This document shows, piece by piece, positions 1-9,313 of a stretch of DNA of 36,183 nt. Origin of the DNA: an uncultured Lachnospiraceae bacterium (GTDB lineage Bacteria; Bacillota; Clostridia; Lachnospirales; Lachnospiraceae); the NCBI GenBank assembly GCA_947178125.1, contig CAMWXB010000042.1, positions 1-36,183 on the forward strand, written 5' to 3'. Made by a program: the position numbers and the translations under genes. How positions within the stretch are numbered: the stretch's first letter is position 1; the number at the start of each line of letters is the position of its first letter. A model generated the notes under the pieces. It had not been told where the DNA came from. It saw only the letters and a list, made by a program, of their open reading frames with translations, and searched no databases.

Positions 1-128
1 TTCTGCGGGAGATGTTTTTTTGGGGGATCGGATAAAAAAATGTCATTACCCGACAACCCCTTTTATAATCTAATAACCATGCCTTTCTCATAGCCTGCGA
101 CATTTGTGTCTGAAAGGCACAAATTCGC

Positions 129-152
129 GGTTGAAAAATTTATTTTTCAACC
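129..152. terminator. Inverted repeat downstream of the GH25 gene
   Basis: Perfect 11-bp arms (129-139 and 142-152) separated by two bases lie just past the stop codon of the minus-strand muramidase gene. The stem is A/T-rich and has no clear trailing T-run on the minus strand, so termination is an inference from position. A second short repeat (TTTGTG...CACAAA, around 104-123) lies further on. Nothing else is recognised in positions 1-128. Confidence 0.4.
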
Positions 153-154
153 TA

Positions 155-1894
155 TCACTGTGCGATTAGATAACTGCTGACCGCATACACAGTCTGCCCG
201 TTATAATCAAGCTGTGACCAGCCGTTATCGCCGATGGCGGTTCTCGTGAGCGTCTCTCCGTTGTGGAGAAGGGCGACAATGGTATCGTCGCTCGCCGTAC
301 TTGGTTCCGTCCGCAGATTCGTTTCCATCTTGGCAGTTACCTGTTCATTGACCGGTGTGTAAACAGGGCCCTGAGGCGGCGCCTGCTGTCCGGTGTCCGC
401 CATATCGGTCGTCAGGTAACTCGTGACCGCATAAAGAGTCTGCCCGTTATAGATGACTCTTGACCAGCCGTTATGTCCAATTCCCGTTCTTGTGGCGGTG
501 TCGCCGTGCACCAGTTTGCCGACGATGGAGTCATCGTTCAGGGTGCTTGGTTCGGTCCGCAGGTTTGTTTCCTGCTTGGCGGTCACGGTTTCGTTCACTT
601 CGGTAAAAATGATACCGATTTCCGGGTTGGCCGTTACAGTTTCCGCGGGCGTTTCATCTTTTGCTTCTGCTTCCTGCAGATAACCGAAATAGGCAACATT
701 GACGTCGGTTTTTTTGGGAATGCCCGCGACGGTTCCCTGGCTGGTATACTGCCACATATCATGGCTGCCGGAATAGCTGGAAGAAGCCGTTTCGGGATAA
801 GGTTTTTCCGGGTACTGTGCTACCCAAATCTTATATTTGGCGGCCAGCGTGTCCGTATTCCACTGAGCGCTGCCCTCCAGTTCGCCTTTGGAGGCGTAGA
901 ACATGGGCGTGTAACCCGCGGCGGAAATCTCGTCCAGAAAAGCGCAGGCAAGCTCGGTCCGCTGCGTGGCGTCCAGCCCATATTGCCTGCTGTCCGGTGA
1001 CTGAAAATCTTCGCAGTTAAAGGCGACCGGATAGGTGATTTTATATTTGGCAATGATATTTGCGGTAAAGGCGGCTTCTTCTCTGGCTTCCTCTTTCGTA
1101 ACGGCGGAAGAAAAGAAGTAAGCGCCTATTTTAACGCCTGCCGCCTGTGCTTCCTGCATATTATATCTGGCAGCAGGGTCTTCAAAAATCTCTCCCGTGG
1201 ATTTGGCCCGGTAGCCTACGCGGATCATGGCAAAATCGACGCCGGATGCCTTGACTTCCGCCCAGTTGATGGTACCCTGATATTTGGAAACGTCGATGCC
1301 GAGCGTGACAGTGGAAGTTTCGTCTTTGCTGGCCTTTGAAACAGTCACTTCCGCGCCGGTTCCTTCATTGCCGGCGGCACCGGAGTTCTGCGGGTCCTCG
1401 GCATCGTCCAGCGCGCCTACGGAGATTTTTGCATCGTCCAATGCGCCTGCGGAGATTTCGGTATCGCTTTGTGCATCTGCGGAAGCGCCGGTTTGAATAT
1501 TGACAGATGACGGGGAAACAGTCAGAGCGATTTGAGATGGATTGACGGACAGAGCGGCGGCTTCCTGCTCTGCATTTTGGGAATATAATGTAAAAAGAAC
1601 TGCCACGGCGAGCAGGAGCAGTACACATGCTGCTGCCATGCCGGAAAGCAGTTTTTTGTTAACGGGAACACCAAATTCTTCTTCCCAGTCTTCTTCGTTG
1701 GCGTCCTTTTCCATATGTTCCCAATCCTCGTCCCAATCTTCGTCTAAATCCATTATGTCATGGAAGCGGGTTTCTTTGAGCGTGCGGTTTTTATAAGATG
1801 ATTTCTTACAGGATGATTCTTGATGAGACGATTTCCTGTGAGATGTATTTTTCCTTGTAACCTTTTTTTTCATTATTACATGGCCAGCTTTCAT
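155..1894 (-). CDS. Membrane-anchored GH25 muramidase with two C-terminal SH3 domains
   Basis: Predicted to cleave peptidoglycan outside the membrane. The 579-residue product has a cytoplasmic N-terminus that is first very basic (about 8-45) and then very acidic (about 47-74), one membrane segment at about 82-105, and a low-complexity linker holding two near-copies of ISAGALDDAK (147-166). The glycosyl hydrolase 25 domain spans about 197-410. It begins with the family's catalytic-Asp strand (GIDVSKYQG, Asp201) and carries an acidic NCEDF strand where the family's second acidic cluster lies. Two bacterial SH3 domains with matching NLRTEPST motifs follow (about 430-500 and 515-579); in this family they bind cell wall. 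The topology is type II with no cleavable signal. Neither the 1894 ATG nor the in-frame ATG at 1873 has a clear ribosome binding site, so the start is uncertain. A promoter with a palindrome sits directly upstream. Confidence 0.9.
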   Translation of the reverse strand: MKAGHVIMKKKVTRKNTSHRKSSHQESSCKKSSYKNRTLKETRFHDIMDLDEDWDEDWEHMEKDANEEDWEEEFGVPVNKKLLSGMAAACVLLLLAVAVLFTLYSQNAEQEAAALSVNPSQIALTVSPSSVNIQTGASADAQSDTEISAGALDDAKISVGALDDAEDPQNSGAAGNEGTGAEVTVSKASKDETSTVTLGIDVSKYQGTINWAEVKASGVDFAMIRVGYRAKSTGEIFEDPAARYNMQEAQAAGVKIGAYFFSSAVTKEEAREEAAFTANIIAKYKITYPVAFNCEDFQSPDSRQYGLDATQRTELACAFLDEISAAGYTPMFYASKGELEGSAQWNTDTLAAKYKIWVAQYPEKPYPETASSSYSGSHDMWQYTSQGTVAGIPKKTDVNVAYFGYLQEAEAKDETPAETVTANPEIGIIFTEVNETVTAKQETNLRTEPSTLNDDSIVGKLVHGDTATRTGIGHNGWSRVIYNGQTLYAVTSYLTTDMADTGQQAPPQGPVYTPVNEQVTAKMETNLRTEPSTASDDTIVALLHNGETLTRTAIGDNGWSQLDYNGQTVYAVSSYLIAQ

Positions 1895-1900
1895 ATTATA

Positions 1901-1949
1901 TTAGGCATTTGCCTAAATAATATATACCATATATCATTTGAAATGTCAA
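1901..1949 (-). promoter_or_regulatory. Promoter with overlapping palindromic operator for the GH25 gene
   Basis: On the minus strand TTGACA (1949-1944), a 17-bp spacer and TATATA (1926-1921) form a good sigma-A promoter. Four bases below the -10 lies a perfect palindrome, TTAGGCATTTGCCTAA (1916-1901), where transcription would begin. The -35 also overlaps the loop of a second inverted repeat (1935-1961; arms match at 10 of 11 positions). The arrangement suggests repressor control; the TTAGG/CCTAA ends recall DtxR-family boxes, but the regulator is not identified. Confidence 0.6.
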
Positions 1950-2004
1950 TCATTCCAAATGCCGGGAAGTTATTTCGGAAATTTCTTTGACCAATCGCTT
2001 CCGT

Positions 2005-2298
2005 TCAGACTTTGCTTTCTCCCGCCTTCAGCCAGTTGACATTCCGCATTTCCCGGACTTTTTCCGGGAAATCGACTTCTTTCCAGACGGAGCGCGTGCA
2101 TTTGCTTTTCGATTCGCACTGTTTACATGCCATTTTATTTGCATAGCGGATATCGCCGTTCTTCCGGGTAGATTTCTTCCGCAGTATCTCTCCGGTCGGA
2201 CAGTAAACGCGGTCTCTTTCCAAATCCCTTACAAAGTAACCTTCTGCCGCACGGTTTCGCATTTGTTCTTCAGTTAAAATCAAATCATCTTTTTTCAT
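2005..2298 (-). CDS. Short transposase-derived protein, zinc-ribbon fragment (IS1182-like)
   Basis: This 97-residue product contains VYCPTGEIL followed by CKQCESKSKCT, the cysteine-rich stretch seen inside DDE transposases of the IS1182 type. No DDE catalytic residues are present, so it cannot be a working transposase by itself. It starts four bases after the murG stop codon on the same strand, with an AGAAGGA sequence 14 or more bases upstream. I read it as a domesticated or leftover transposase piece, possibly co-transcribed with murG. No terminal inverted repeats were found around it. Confidence 0.5.
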   Translation of the reverse strand: MKKDDLILTEEQMRNRAAEGYFVRDLERDRVYCPTGEILRKKSTRKNGDIRYANKMACKQCESKSKCTRSVWKEVDFPEKVREMRNVNWLKAGESKV

Positions 2299-2302
2299 AG
2301 GA

Positions 2303-3382
2303 TTAATTCGTTCCTTCTGTTACGATATTTTCAAGAATAGAAATGATCGTGCCGATTGCATCTCGTTGGGAACTTTTGCCCATAGCATTGATATAGGTAA
2401 GTCTTGTAAAGTATAGTTCCTGAATTTTTTCGACTAAAAGTTTGCTTGTCAGATCGTCTTCATCCACGACAATACTGAATCCCTGTGCTTCAAAGGATTT
2501 TGCATTCAGAATCTGGTCTCCGCGGCTGTTAGCGGAAGGCAGAGGAATCAGGAGATTGGGTTTTTTCAGTGCCAGAAGTTCATTGATCGCATTGGCGCCC
2601 GCCCTCGAAATCACGATATCCGCCATCGCAAAGATATCTTTCAATTCGGATTTAATGTATTCAAACTGTTTGTAACCTTTGGTCGTCAAGAGAAGATTAT
2701 CCATCTTTTCTTTTCCGCACAGATGAACAATCTGGAAATCATTTAAAAGCGCCGGTAAAGAGTCCCGTACTGCCTGATTGATAGCGGCTGAGCCGAGACT
2801 GCCGCCGATTACCATGATGACCGGCTTGGAAGAATCGAATCCGCATAATTTATAAGCAGCTTCCTTATTGCCATGAAGCAGTTCTTCACGAATCGGAGAA
2901 CCCGTCAGGACCGCTTTGTCGGATGGCAGAAGTTTGAAAGTTTCCGGGAAATTACAGCATACTTTTCTGGCTACCGGGATACAGAGTTTATTGGCCAGTC
3001 CGGGTGTCATATCGGATTCATGAACGACACAGGGAACGCCCAGGGAAGCAGCAGCCCTGACAACGGGGACGCTGACGAAGCCGCCTTTGGAAAAAACAAT
3101 ATCGGGATTGATCTCCTTCAGATATTTTCTTGCTTCCGCCATACCCTTGAGTACGCGGAAAGGGTCTGAAAAATTTTTCGGGTCAAAATATCTGCGGAAC
3201 TTGCCTGTTGCGATTCCATAATAGGGAATATCGAAATCTTCAATTAATTTTTTCTCTATGCCGTCATAGGATCCCATATAAAAAATTTCATAGCCCAGTT
3301 CCTTTAACTTGGGGATTAAAGCAATATTGGGCGTTACATGTCCGGCCGTTCCGCCGCCGGTCAATACGATTTTTTTGCTCAT
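2303..3382 (-). CDS. murG: UDP-GlcNAc:lipid I GlcNAc transferase MurG
   Basis: Transfers GlcNAc from UDP-GlcNAc onto lipid I to make lipid II at the inner face of the membrane. The 359-residue length is normal. The N-terminal GGGTAGHVTPN loop (about 9-19) is the family's lipid I/phosphate-binding glycine motif. HESDMTPGLANKL (about 120-132), GGSLGS (about 193-198) and the sugar-nucleotide site ISRAGANAINELLALKKPNLLIP (about 258-280) are all present. A GGAGG site precedes the start. The gene is outside a dcw cluster: it follows the TSCPD gene by 33 bp and is followed after 4 bp by a transposase fragment. A second murG elsewhere in the genome cannot be excluded. Confidence 0.95.
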   Translation of the reverse strand: MSKKIVLTGGGTAGHVTPNIALIPKLKELGYEIFYMGSYDGIEKKLIEDFDIPYYGIATGKFRRYFDPKNFSDPFRVLKGMAEARKYLKEINPDIVFSKGGFVSVPVVRAAASLGVPCVVHESDMTPGLANKLCIPVARKVCCNFPETFKLLPSDKAVLTGSPIREELLHGNKEAAYKLCGFDSSKPVIMVIGGSLGSAAINQAVRDSLPALLNDFQIVHLCGKEKMDNLLLTTKGYKQFEYIKSELKDIFAMADIVISRAGANAINELLALKKPNLLIPLPSANSRGDQILNAKSFEAQGFSIVVDEDDLTSKLLVEKIQELYFTRLTYINAMGKSSQRDAIGTIISILENIVTEGTN

Positions 3383-3415
3383 ATAAAAAAAGCCTCCTGG
3401 AAATAGATATACTGT

Positions 3416-3664
3416 TTAGTTAGCACCTGCTGCAATCTGCTCAAGCGCACAAGCCAGTTGATCCGGACAGGATGTACTTTTGAAACCACATTTGATTCCC
3501 TTCAGTTTTCGGATGGCGTCTTCCGTTTTCATGCCGGTAACGAGGCTGGAAATTCCCTGTAAGTTACCGTTGCATCCGCCTACAAACGAAACGTGTTTGA
3601 TGATGTCGCCTTCCACTTCGATATTAATTGTATTAGAGCATACGCCCTGCGGTTTATATACCAT
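3416..3664 (-). CDS. TSCPD domain-containing protein, TIGR03905 type
   Basis: This 82-residue protein matches the small TSCPD family (TIGR03905), whose role is not established. The diagnostic motif appears as STSCPDQLACAL near the C-terminus, and the earlier GGCNGNLQGI stretch is typical of the family. TSCPD segments also occur at the ends of some vitamin B12-dependent ribonucleotide reductases, but here the domain is free-standing. The start at 3664 is chosen because GGAGGT lies 7 bases before it; the upstream in-frame ATG (3679) overlaps that ribosome binding site. It is the first gene of a probable unit with murG. Confidence 0.85.
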   Translation of the reverse strand: MVYKPQGVCSNTINIEVEGDIIKHVSFVGGCNGNLQGISSLVTGMKTEDAIRKLKGIKCGFKSTSCPDQLACALEQIAAGAN

Positions 3665-3703
3665 AATGATGACCTCCATTCATACACAGCCTGTAAAAAT
3701 TGT

Positions 3704-3733
3704 ATTATACAGTATGACCCCACTATATCACAA
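3704..3733 (-). promoter_or_regulatory. Predicted promoter for the TSCPD-murG unit
   Basis: Minus-strand TTGTGA (3733-3728), an 18-bp spacer and TATAAT (3709-3704) with a TG one base upstream of the -10. The position, about 40 bp before the start codon, fits. Confidence 0.5.
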
Positions 3734-3826
3734 ATTTATTACAGTTTCCAGTGCTTATGGGCAGAAATAGAAGAAATGCACACGAAATATGAAGAAATTT
3801 AGGGATGCCTTACACGTTCGGAATGA

Positions 3827-3855
3827 TTGAGATTCGTTTGTCTTCTGCCTATAAT
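3827..3855 (+). promoter_or_regulatory. Predicted promoter for the membrane protein gene
   Basis: TTGAGA (3827-3832), a 17-bp spacer and a consensus TATAAT (3850-3855), 26 bp upstream of the GTG start at 3882. It points away from the TSCPD gene. Confidence 0.6.
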
Positions 3856-3881
3856 AGATTTATAAATAAGGAAAGAAAGGC

Positions 3882-4604
3882 GTGATCATCGATATGCTGC
3901 AAATTATATTTAAACATCCCGAATTTATGATTCCTATCCTGATTTTATTGTCTCTTAGTATTATATGTCAGATCAGCATGGGTGTGCTCTGTCATAAACT
4001 GATCTGGGAATCGGAAAATATGTCATCAACAGCCAATAAATCTCTGCAGCAGCTGAAGTTGAAATTTTCAAGCTGTTGTCAGCTACATGAAGGAATGTCC
4101 AATATTTCCGTTTTTGTGGACAAGTATATGAATCAGTTGAAAATAGGCGGATTTTCCTTATCTGTTCTGAAGCATCTATCTGGCCAGCTTGTGTTATTGT
4201 CTATTTTGATTTCCGGGATTGGCGCCTGTCGGGGAATTATCATGGGAGAATCCGTTCTTTATATTGTTCCTTATTATATCATCAGTTTTCTGGGATTATA
4301 CTGCTATTTTGCAATTTCTTCCCTTGTTGATATTTCGGGAAAAACACAGATACTGCGCACGAATCTGATTGATTATCTGGAAAACCATCTGGTAAACAGA
4401 TTGGAACAGACGACATTGGATATGAAGCTTGTACAGGGAGAAGAGATGGCGGCAAAGGAAAATGTTCAGACGGAAGAAAACGCAAAGATAAGAGAAAGTG
4501 AGCAGGAAAAGAAAATGCAGGAGCAAAACGAAGCGGAGTCTGCGGTTCTTTCTCATACGGAAGCGAAGGAACTGGAATCGCTGCTCAGGGAATTTCTGGT
4601 ATAA
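3882..4604 (+). CDS. Unrecognised membrane protein with charged C-terminal tail
   Basis: I do not recognise the family. The 240-residue product has an N-terminal hydrophobic segment (about 15-37), two further ones (about 97-115 and 123-147), and a highly charged, Glu/Lys/Gln-rich tail from about 190 that could form a coiled coil. Between the first and second membrane segments is a soluble stretch of about 60 residues. The start is either the GTG at 3882, 6 bases after GGAAAG, or the ATG at 3894. It is a single gene with its own promoter, facing the end of the trp operon. No catalytic motif is visible. Confidence 0.7.
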   Translation: MIIDMLQIIFKHPEFMIPILILLSLSIICQISMGVLCHKLIWESENMSSTANKSLQQLKLKFSSCCQLHEGMSNISVFVDKYMNQLKIGGFSLSVLKHLSGQLVLLSILISGIGACRGIIMGESVLYIVPYYIISFLGLYCYFAISSLVDISGKTQILRTNLIDYLENHLVNRLEQTTLDMKLVQGEEMAAKENVQTEENAKIRESEQEKKMQEQNEAESAVLSHTEAKELESLLREFLV

Positions 4605-4630
4605 AAAATCGAGTGCCTGGGCACTCGATT
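4602..4630 (-). terminator. Rho-independent terminator of the trp operon
   Basis: Perfect 11-bp arms (4607-4617 and 4620-4630) around a 2-base loop. Read on the minus strand, the stem is followed by a T-run (TTTTTTAT), a textbook terminator about 70 bp after trpA. A second perfect 9-bp hairpin (4632-4640 with 4644-4652) precedes it. On the plus strand there is no T-run. Confidence 0.8.
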
Positions 4631-4697
4631 CAGAGAATGCTACGCATTCTCTCTGAAAGGATTTACATTGCTTTGCTGCACGGTTATGTTTTGGAAA

Positions 4698-5477
4698 TTA
4701 TGCAGTGGTTCGTAACGCATCTTTCATGGACTTAACATATTCTCCAATATATTCCGGTGCATCTTTTCCGTATTTCTCTAACAGTTTGATGATTGCAGAA
4801 CCGACGATGGCGCCGTCGGAAATCTTCGCCATTTTCTGTGCCTGTTCGGGTGTGGATATGCCAAAACCGATGGCACAGGGGATATCGGTATTCTGGCGGA
4901 CGACCTCGACAATGGATGCGAGGTCTGTTTTGATTTCGTTTCTCATGCCGGTAACGCCAAGGGAAGAAACGATGTACAGAAATCCTTCCGCTTCTTTGGC
5001 AATCATGGCAATGCGGTTTTCTGATGTAGGCGCGATGAGCGAGATTAAATCTACATTGTACGCATGGCAGGCTGACAGAAATTCTTCTTTTTCCTCAAAA
5101 GGCAGGTCGGGCAGTATCACGCCGTTGATGCCGATATCGCGACAGGTGGACAGGAACCGTTCGGTGCCGTAAGAAAAAATGACATTGGCATAAGTCATAA
5201 AGACAAAAGGCGTTGTAACATCCTGCCGGAGTTCTTTGACAAGGGAAAAAATCTTATCCGTTGTAACGCCGCCATTCAGGGCGCGGAGATTTGCTCCCTG
5301 AATGACAGGGCCTTCCGCTGTCGGGTCAGAAAAGGGTATGCCGAGTTCGATAAGGTCGGCGCCGTTCTCCACTGCTGCGCGGACGGCGGCTGCGGTCGTT
5401 TCCAGGTCGGGGTCGCCGCAGGTGATAAAGGCGATAAAAGCCTTTCCGTTCTCGAAAGCTGATCTTATATTATTCAT
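4698..5477 (-). CDS. trpA: Tryptophan synthase alpha subunit
   Basis: Cleaves indole-3-glycerol phosphate to indole and glyceraldehyde 3-phosphate and passes indole to TrpB through the alpha2-beta2 tunnel. The catalytic pair is visible in [14 protein letters not shown] (Glu near 43, Asp near 54). The phosphate-binding GFGIST and GSAI segments lie in the C-terminal half. The start at 5477 follows GGGGAGGAT by 4 bases and yields 259 residues, the usual size; a longer frame to 5579 reads into trpB and is rejected. The gene overlaps the end of trpB by 8 bp, which suggests translational coupling of the two subunits. It is the last gene of the operon. Confidence 0.96.
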   Translation of the reverse strand: MNNIRSAFENGKAFIAFITCGDPDLETTAAAVRAAVENGADLIELGIPFSDPTAEGPVIQGANLRALNGGVTTDKIFSLVKELRQDVTTPFVFMTYANVIFSYGTERFLSTCRDIGINGVILPDLPFEEKEEFLSACHAYNVDLISLIAPTSENRIAMIAKEAEGFLYIVSSLGVTGMRNEIKTDLASIVEVVRQNTDIPCAIGFGISTPEQAQKMAKISDGAIVGSAIIKLLEKYGKDAPEYIGEYVKSMKDALRTTA

Positions 5478-6660
5478 GAATATCCTCCCCTCTGTAACGG
5501 GCAATAGCGGCGCAGTCTTTGTCGCCTCTTCCCGATATGGTAATGACGATGATCTGTTCTTGATCCATTTTTGGCGCAATCTTCATGGCATGTGCGATAG
5601 CGTGCGCCGACTCGATTGCGGGAATGATGCCTTCCGTCTTTGACAGGTATTCAAAAGCGCATACCGCTTCATCGTCTGTCACGGGCACATATTCCGCTCT
5701 GCCGGTATCGTGCAGATACGCATGTTCCGGGCCGATGCCGGGATAATCCAATCCGGCGGAAATCGAATAAACGGGCGCAATCTGCCCAAATTCATCCTGG
5801 CAGAAATAAGACTTCATTCCGTGGAAGATGCCGGCTCTTCCTGTATTGATGGTAGCGGCGGTCTCAAAAGTATCGATGCCCCTTCCGGCCGCTTCACAGC
5901 CGATGAGTTTTACGTTTCTGTCCTCAATAAAATGATAAAAGCTTCCAATCGCATTGGAACCACCGCCGACGCAGGCGATGACTGCATCCGGGAGTTTTCC
6001 TTCTTTGGCAAGAATCTGCTCCCTGATCTCTTTCGAGATGACCGACTGAAAATCGCGGACAATGGTCGGAAAGGGGTGGGGGCCCATGACCGAGCCGAGG
6101 CAGTAATGCGTATCTGCGATGTGGGATGTCCATTCGCGCATGGCTTCGGAAACGGCGTCTTTTAAGGTTGCAGTTCCTGACTTGACCGGAACCACTTCCG
6201 CGCCGAGCAGGCGCATACGATATACGTTAAGGGCCTGACGGATAGTATCTTCTTCTCCCATAAAGACAACGCATTCCATATCAAGCAAGGCAGCGGCGGT
6301 AGCCGTGGCAACGCCGTGCTGTCCGGCGCCCGTTTCCGCGATAAGGCGGGTCTTGCCGATTTTTTTGGCGAGCAGCGCCTGACCGAGTACGTTGTTGATC
6401 TTGTGGGAGCCGGTGTGGTTCAAATCTTCCCGCTTGAGATAAATTTTGGCGCCGCCGAGGCTGCGGGTCATTTTTTCCGCAAAATAAAGCCTTGACGGTC
6501 TGCCGGCGTATTCATTGAAAAGTTCTGATAATTCCCGGTTAAATGCGGGGTCGTTCTTATAACGATTGTATGCCTCTTCCAGTTCGATTACGGCGTTCAT
6601 CAGAGTTTCGGGGATATATTGTCCGCCGTGAGAGCCGAAACGGCCGTTTGGATTTGTCAT
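5470..6660 (-). CDS. trpB: Tryptophan synthase beta subunit
   Basis: Joins indole and L-serine to give L-tryptophan with pyridoxal phosphate. The PLP lysine is in GSHKINN, followed by [12 protein letters not shown], which binds substrate, and the phosphate loop GGGSNAIG. The sequence is the trpB1 type that pairs with TrpA. The start at 6660 (MTNPNGRFG) follows AGAAGGA and gives 396 residues; the in-frame ATG at 6684 lies upstream of that ribosome binding site. It is downstream of trpF (54 bp gap) and overlaps trpA by 8 bp. Confidence 0.96.
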   Translation of the reverse strand: MTNPNGRFGSHGGQYIPETLMNAVIELEEAYNRYKNDPAFNRELSELFNEYAGRPSRLYFAEKMTRSLGGAKIYLKREDLNHTGSHKINNVLGQALLAKKIGKTRLIAETGAGQHGVATATAAALLDMECVVFMGEEDTIRQALNVYRMRLLGAEVVPVKSGTATLKDAVSEAMREWTSHIADTHYCLGSVMGPHPFPTIVRDFQSVISKEIREQILAKEGKLPDAVIACVGGGSNAIGSFYHFIEDRNVKLIGCEAAGRGIDTFETAATINTGRAGIFHGMKSYFCQDEFGQIAPVYSISAGLDYPGIGPEHAYLHDTGRAEYVPVTDDEAVCAFEYLSKTEGIIPAIESAHAIAHAMKIAPKMDQEQIIVITISGRGDKDCAAIARYRGEDIHE

Positions 6661-6714
6661 GTTCTTTCCTTCTTTCTTATTCATGAATTTTTTTAATGCT
6701 TTTTCTTCGTTTTT

Positions 6715-7338
6715 TCATATACTGGTTGTTGTGTCGTCCAGGGACCTTACGGCATTGACAAAAGCCGTCATCTTGTTTCGGTCTTTATGGTCGTCTGTCT
6801 CAATGCCGGAGCTGACATCGACAGCATAGGGAGCCAGCGTCCGGACAGCGTTTTCGGCATTGTGGATGGTCAGGCCGCCGGCCAGAAAGTAGGGGCGGCT
6901 GACTTTTTTCAGCAGATGCCAGTCGAACGTCGTGCCGGTTCCGCCGTCGCCAGAATCGAGAAGCACATAGTCGGCGCTGCTTTCATTGGCGGCTTCGATA
7001 CCCTGTTTTGTATCGATGCGGAAGGCTTGAATGAGCGGCTTATCGGTAAGGTTTCGTAACTGGCGGATATAACTTTCGGATTCGCCGCCGTGAAGCTGGA
7101 CGATATCGATGATTCCGGCTTCCAGATATGCGGCGGTTGTTTCGGGATTTTCGTTTACAAATACGCCGACCGCCTTAATCGCGGAATCTAATCGTTTTTT
7201 CAGGGCGGCGGCCTGTTCCATGCTCACATAGCGTTTACTTTTCGGAGCAAAGACGAAACCGATATATTCCGGCTGTAACGCATTTGCCGCTTCGATATCG
7301 CAAGGTCTTGAAAGGCCGCAGAGTTTGATTTTTGTCAT
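6715..7338 (-). CDS. trpF: Phosphoribosylanthranilate isomerase
   Basis: Isomerises phosphoribosylanthranilate to CdRP, the third step from chorismate. The 207 residues form a single TIM-barrel. The N-terminal KLCGLSR carries the catalytic Cys, VQLHGGE lies mid-protein, and LLDSGDGGTGTTFDW carries the general-acid Asp region; LAGGL is the phosphate-binding loop. GGAGG lies 7 bases before the start. It is a free-standing gene, not fused to trpC as in enterics, and sits between trpC and trpB. Confidence 0.95.
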   Translation of the reverse strand: MTKIKLCGLSRPCDIEAANALQPEYIGFVFAPKSKRYVSMEQAAALKKRLDSAIKAVGVFVNENPETTAAYLEAGIIDIVQLHGGESESYIRQLRNLTDKPLIQAFRIDTKQGIEAANESSADYVLLDSGDGGTGTTFDWHLLKKVSRPYFLAGGLTIHNAENAVRTLAPYAVDVSSGIETDDHKDRNKMTAFVNAVRSLDDTTTSI

Positions 7339-7403
7339 GGAAATCCTCCGTTTTCTTCAAGTCTTTATTCAGATTTCGTTTGTGTTTTCCCCGTATGGAA
7401 TCG

Positions 7404-8210
7404 TCATCCGCTCCGCAGATTGGCGAGCGCCCCTTTTTTGTCCGCCGCCCGCATCAGCGTTTCGCCGATCAGGACTGCATCGGCGCCGATTTCCCGAAGC
7501 TTCTGAATGTCTGCTGCATTTTGTATGCCGCTTTCGGAGACGAACAGAACGCTGTCCGGTATCAGGGCGCGCAGGCGGCGGCTGTTTTCGGTATCGACGG
7601 AAAAGTCTTTCAGGCTGCGGTTGTTGACGCCGATGATGCGGGCTTTGGCATTCAGCGCCATTTGAACCTCGTGTTCGTCGTGCGCTTCCACCAGAGCCGA
7701 CAGGCCCAGTTCGTCGCAGATATCGATATATTCCCGAATCTGTGTTTCCGACAGGATGGAGCAGATCAGGAGTACAGCGGAGGCGCCCAGTAATTTTGCT
7801 TCATAAATCATATATTCATCGACAGTGAAGTCTTTCCGCAGGCATGGGATGGAAACGGCCTGCGCGATTTCTTTCAGATAGTCGTTGCTGCCGAGGAACC
7901 ATTTCGGTTCTGTCAGCACGGAGATACAATCCGCCTCGGCGGCTTCGTAATCCCTGGCAATCTGTAAATACGGAAAATCCGGTGAGATCAGTCCTCTGGA
8001 GGGGGAGGCCTTTTTGCATTCGCAGATAAAAGATATTTCCGGTCTTCGCAGCGCCTGCTCAAAAGGAAATTCTTGGCGGGTGTAAAGACGGGTGGGAAAT
8101 TCTTCGTAGGACTGCAGTGCCTGTTGTTTGATTTCTTTCAGTGATATTATTTTCTTTGCCTGCTCGACGCGTTCTTTCGCATGGCCGGCAAGCTGGTCTA
8201 AGATGGTCAT
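7404..8210 (-). CDS. trpC: Indole-3-glycerol-phosphate synthase
   Basis: Closes the indole ring of CdRP. All core motifs are visible in order: ECKKASPSRG, LTEPKWFLGS, LRKDFTVDEYMI with the catalytic Lys, VEAHDEHEV, IIGVNNRSLKDF, VSESGI and LIGE. The start at 8210 (MTILDQLAG) gives 268 residues and has AAAGGAGA upstream at a slightly long spacing. The frame also runs up to a GTG at 8246, which overlaps the trpD stop, but its GGAG is too close to work. The gap to trpD is 33 bp. Confidence 0.95.
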   Translation of the reverse strand: MTILDQLAGHAKERVEQAKKIISLKEIKQQALQSYEEFPTRLYTRQEFPFEQALRRPEISFICECKKASPSRGLISPDFPYLQIARDYEAAEADCISVLTEPKWFLGSNDYLKEIAQAVSIPCLRKDFTVDEYMIYEAKLLGASAVLLICSILSETQIREYIDICDELGLSALVEAHDEHEVQMALNAKARIIGVNNRSLKDFSVDTENSRRLRALIPDSVLFVSESGIQNAADIQKLREIGADAVLIGETLMRAADKKGALANLRSG

Positions 8211-8242
8211 TGTTCTGCGGTTCTCCTTTCGTAGTCCAAATT

Positions 8243-9265
8243 TCACTCCGGTCGATTGCTCACTTCGATTAAGTTTCGGAGCGTTTCTGCTGCCTTGCCG
8301 GAATCGATCAGTTCTGCGGCGAGGCGGATTCCTGCTTCCATGCTTTCGGCTTTTCCGCCGACATAAAGGGCAGCGCCCGCATTCATCAGAACGGCATTGC
8401 GTTTATGACCTTTTTCCCCGTTCAGAATGGCGTGTACGATTTCTGCATTCTCTTCCGGTGTGCCGCCGGCAAGGTCGGCTTTGGTACAGCGTTCGAATCC
8501 GAATTGTTCGGGGGTGATGACATAGGATTTGAACCAGCCGTCTTTTATCTCGCAGACAGTCGTCGGCGCGCTCATGGAAATCTCATCCAGTTTATCCTGA
8601 CCGTATACGACCATACCGCGTTCGACACCGAGATTGATCAGAACCTGTGCTAACGGTGCGGTCAGGTATTCGTCATACACGCCGAGAAGCTGCATCTTCG
8701 GGCTGCCGGGATTTGTGAGAGGGCCGAGGATGTTAAAGACGGTACGGAAACCGAGTTCTTTACGGATAGCGCCGACATATTTCATGGAAGTATGATATTT
8801 CTGGGCGAAAAAGAAACACATGCCGACTTCGTTCAAAAGTTCGATACAACGTTCAGGGCTTTGCTGAATGTTCACGCCAAGCGCTTCCAGACAATCGGCT
8901 GTTCCGCATTGTGAGGAAGCCGCGCGGTTGCCGTGTTTGGCTACTTTGACGCCGCCTGCCGCACAGACGAGGGCGGTGGTGGTGGAAATATTAAAGCTGT
9001 GCGCATTGTCGCCGCCCGTTCCGACGATTTCCATCAGTTCCATATCGGTCTCGACTTTCATAGCATGGTCTCTCATGGCAGCGGCACAGCCGGCAATTTC
9101 GTCAGTCGTTTCCGCCTTGGCGCTTTTGGTGGAGAGAGCCGAAAGAAATGCGGCGTTCTGTGTCGGCGTTGTTTCACCGCTCATAATTTCATTCATAACG
9201 GTGTATGTCTCATCATAGGTGAGGTCTTCTTTGTTTACGATTTTTACGATTGCTTCTTTGATCAT
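8243..9265 (-). CDS. trpD: Anthranilate phosphoribosyltransferase
   Basis: Transfers phosphoribose from PRPP to anthranilate. It has the PRPP/Mg motif [14 protein letters not shown] and the [21 protein letters not shown] segment that contacts both substrates. The length, about 340 residues, is that of a stand-alone TrpD with no fused glutamine amidotransferase (TrpG). The ATG at 9265 is preferred because GGAGG lies 8 bases before it; the ATG at 9271 is only 2 bases from that site. It is the first gene of the operon, so trpE and trpG are not encoded here; anthranilate must be made from genes elsewhere or be taken up. Confidence 0.95.
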   Translation of the reverse strand: MIKEAIVKIVNKEDLTYDETYTVMNEIMSGETTPTQNAAFLSALSTKSAKAETTDEIAGCAAAMRDHAMKVETDMELMEIVGTGGDNAHSFNISTTTALVCAAGGVKVAKHGNRAASSQCGTADCLEALGVNIQQSPERCIELLNEVGMCFFFAQKYHTSMKYVGAIRKELGFRTVFNILGPLTNPGSPKMQLLGVYDEYLTAPLAQVLINLGVERGMVVYGQDKLDEISMSAPTTVCEIKDGWFKSYVITPEQFGFERCTKADLAGGTPEENAEIVHAILNGEKGHKRNAVLMNAGAALYVGGKAESMEAGIRLAAELIDSGKAAETLRNLIEVSNRPE

Positions 9266-9313
9266 GGTCATATCCTCCTACTTGTTTGAAATAATTGTGC
9301 AATAAGGTTGAGG

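Noticed and set aside
8243-9265. TrpG-TrpD fusion to explain the missing amidotransferase
   Set aside because: The product is only about 340 residues, all accounted for by the phosphoribosyltransferase domain.
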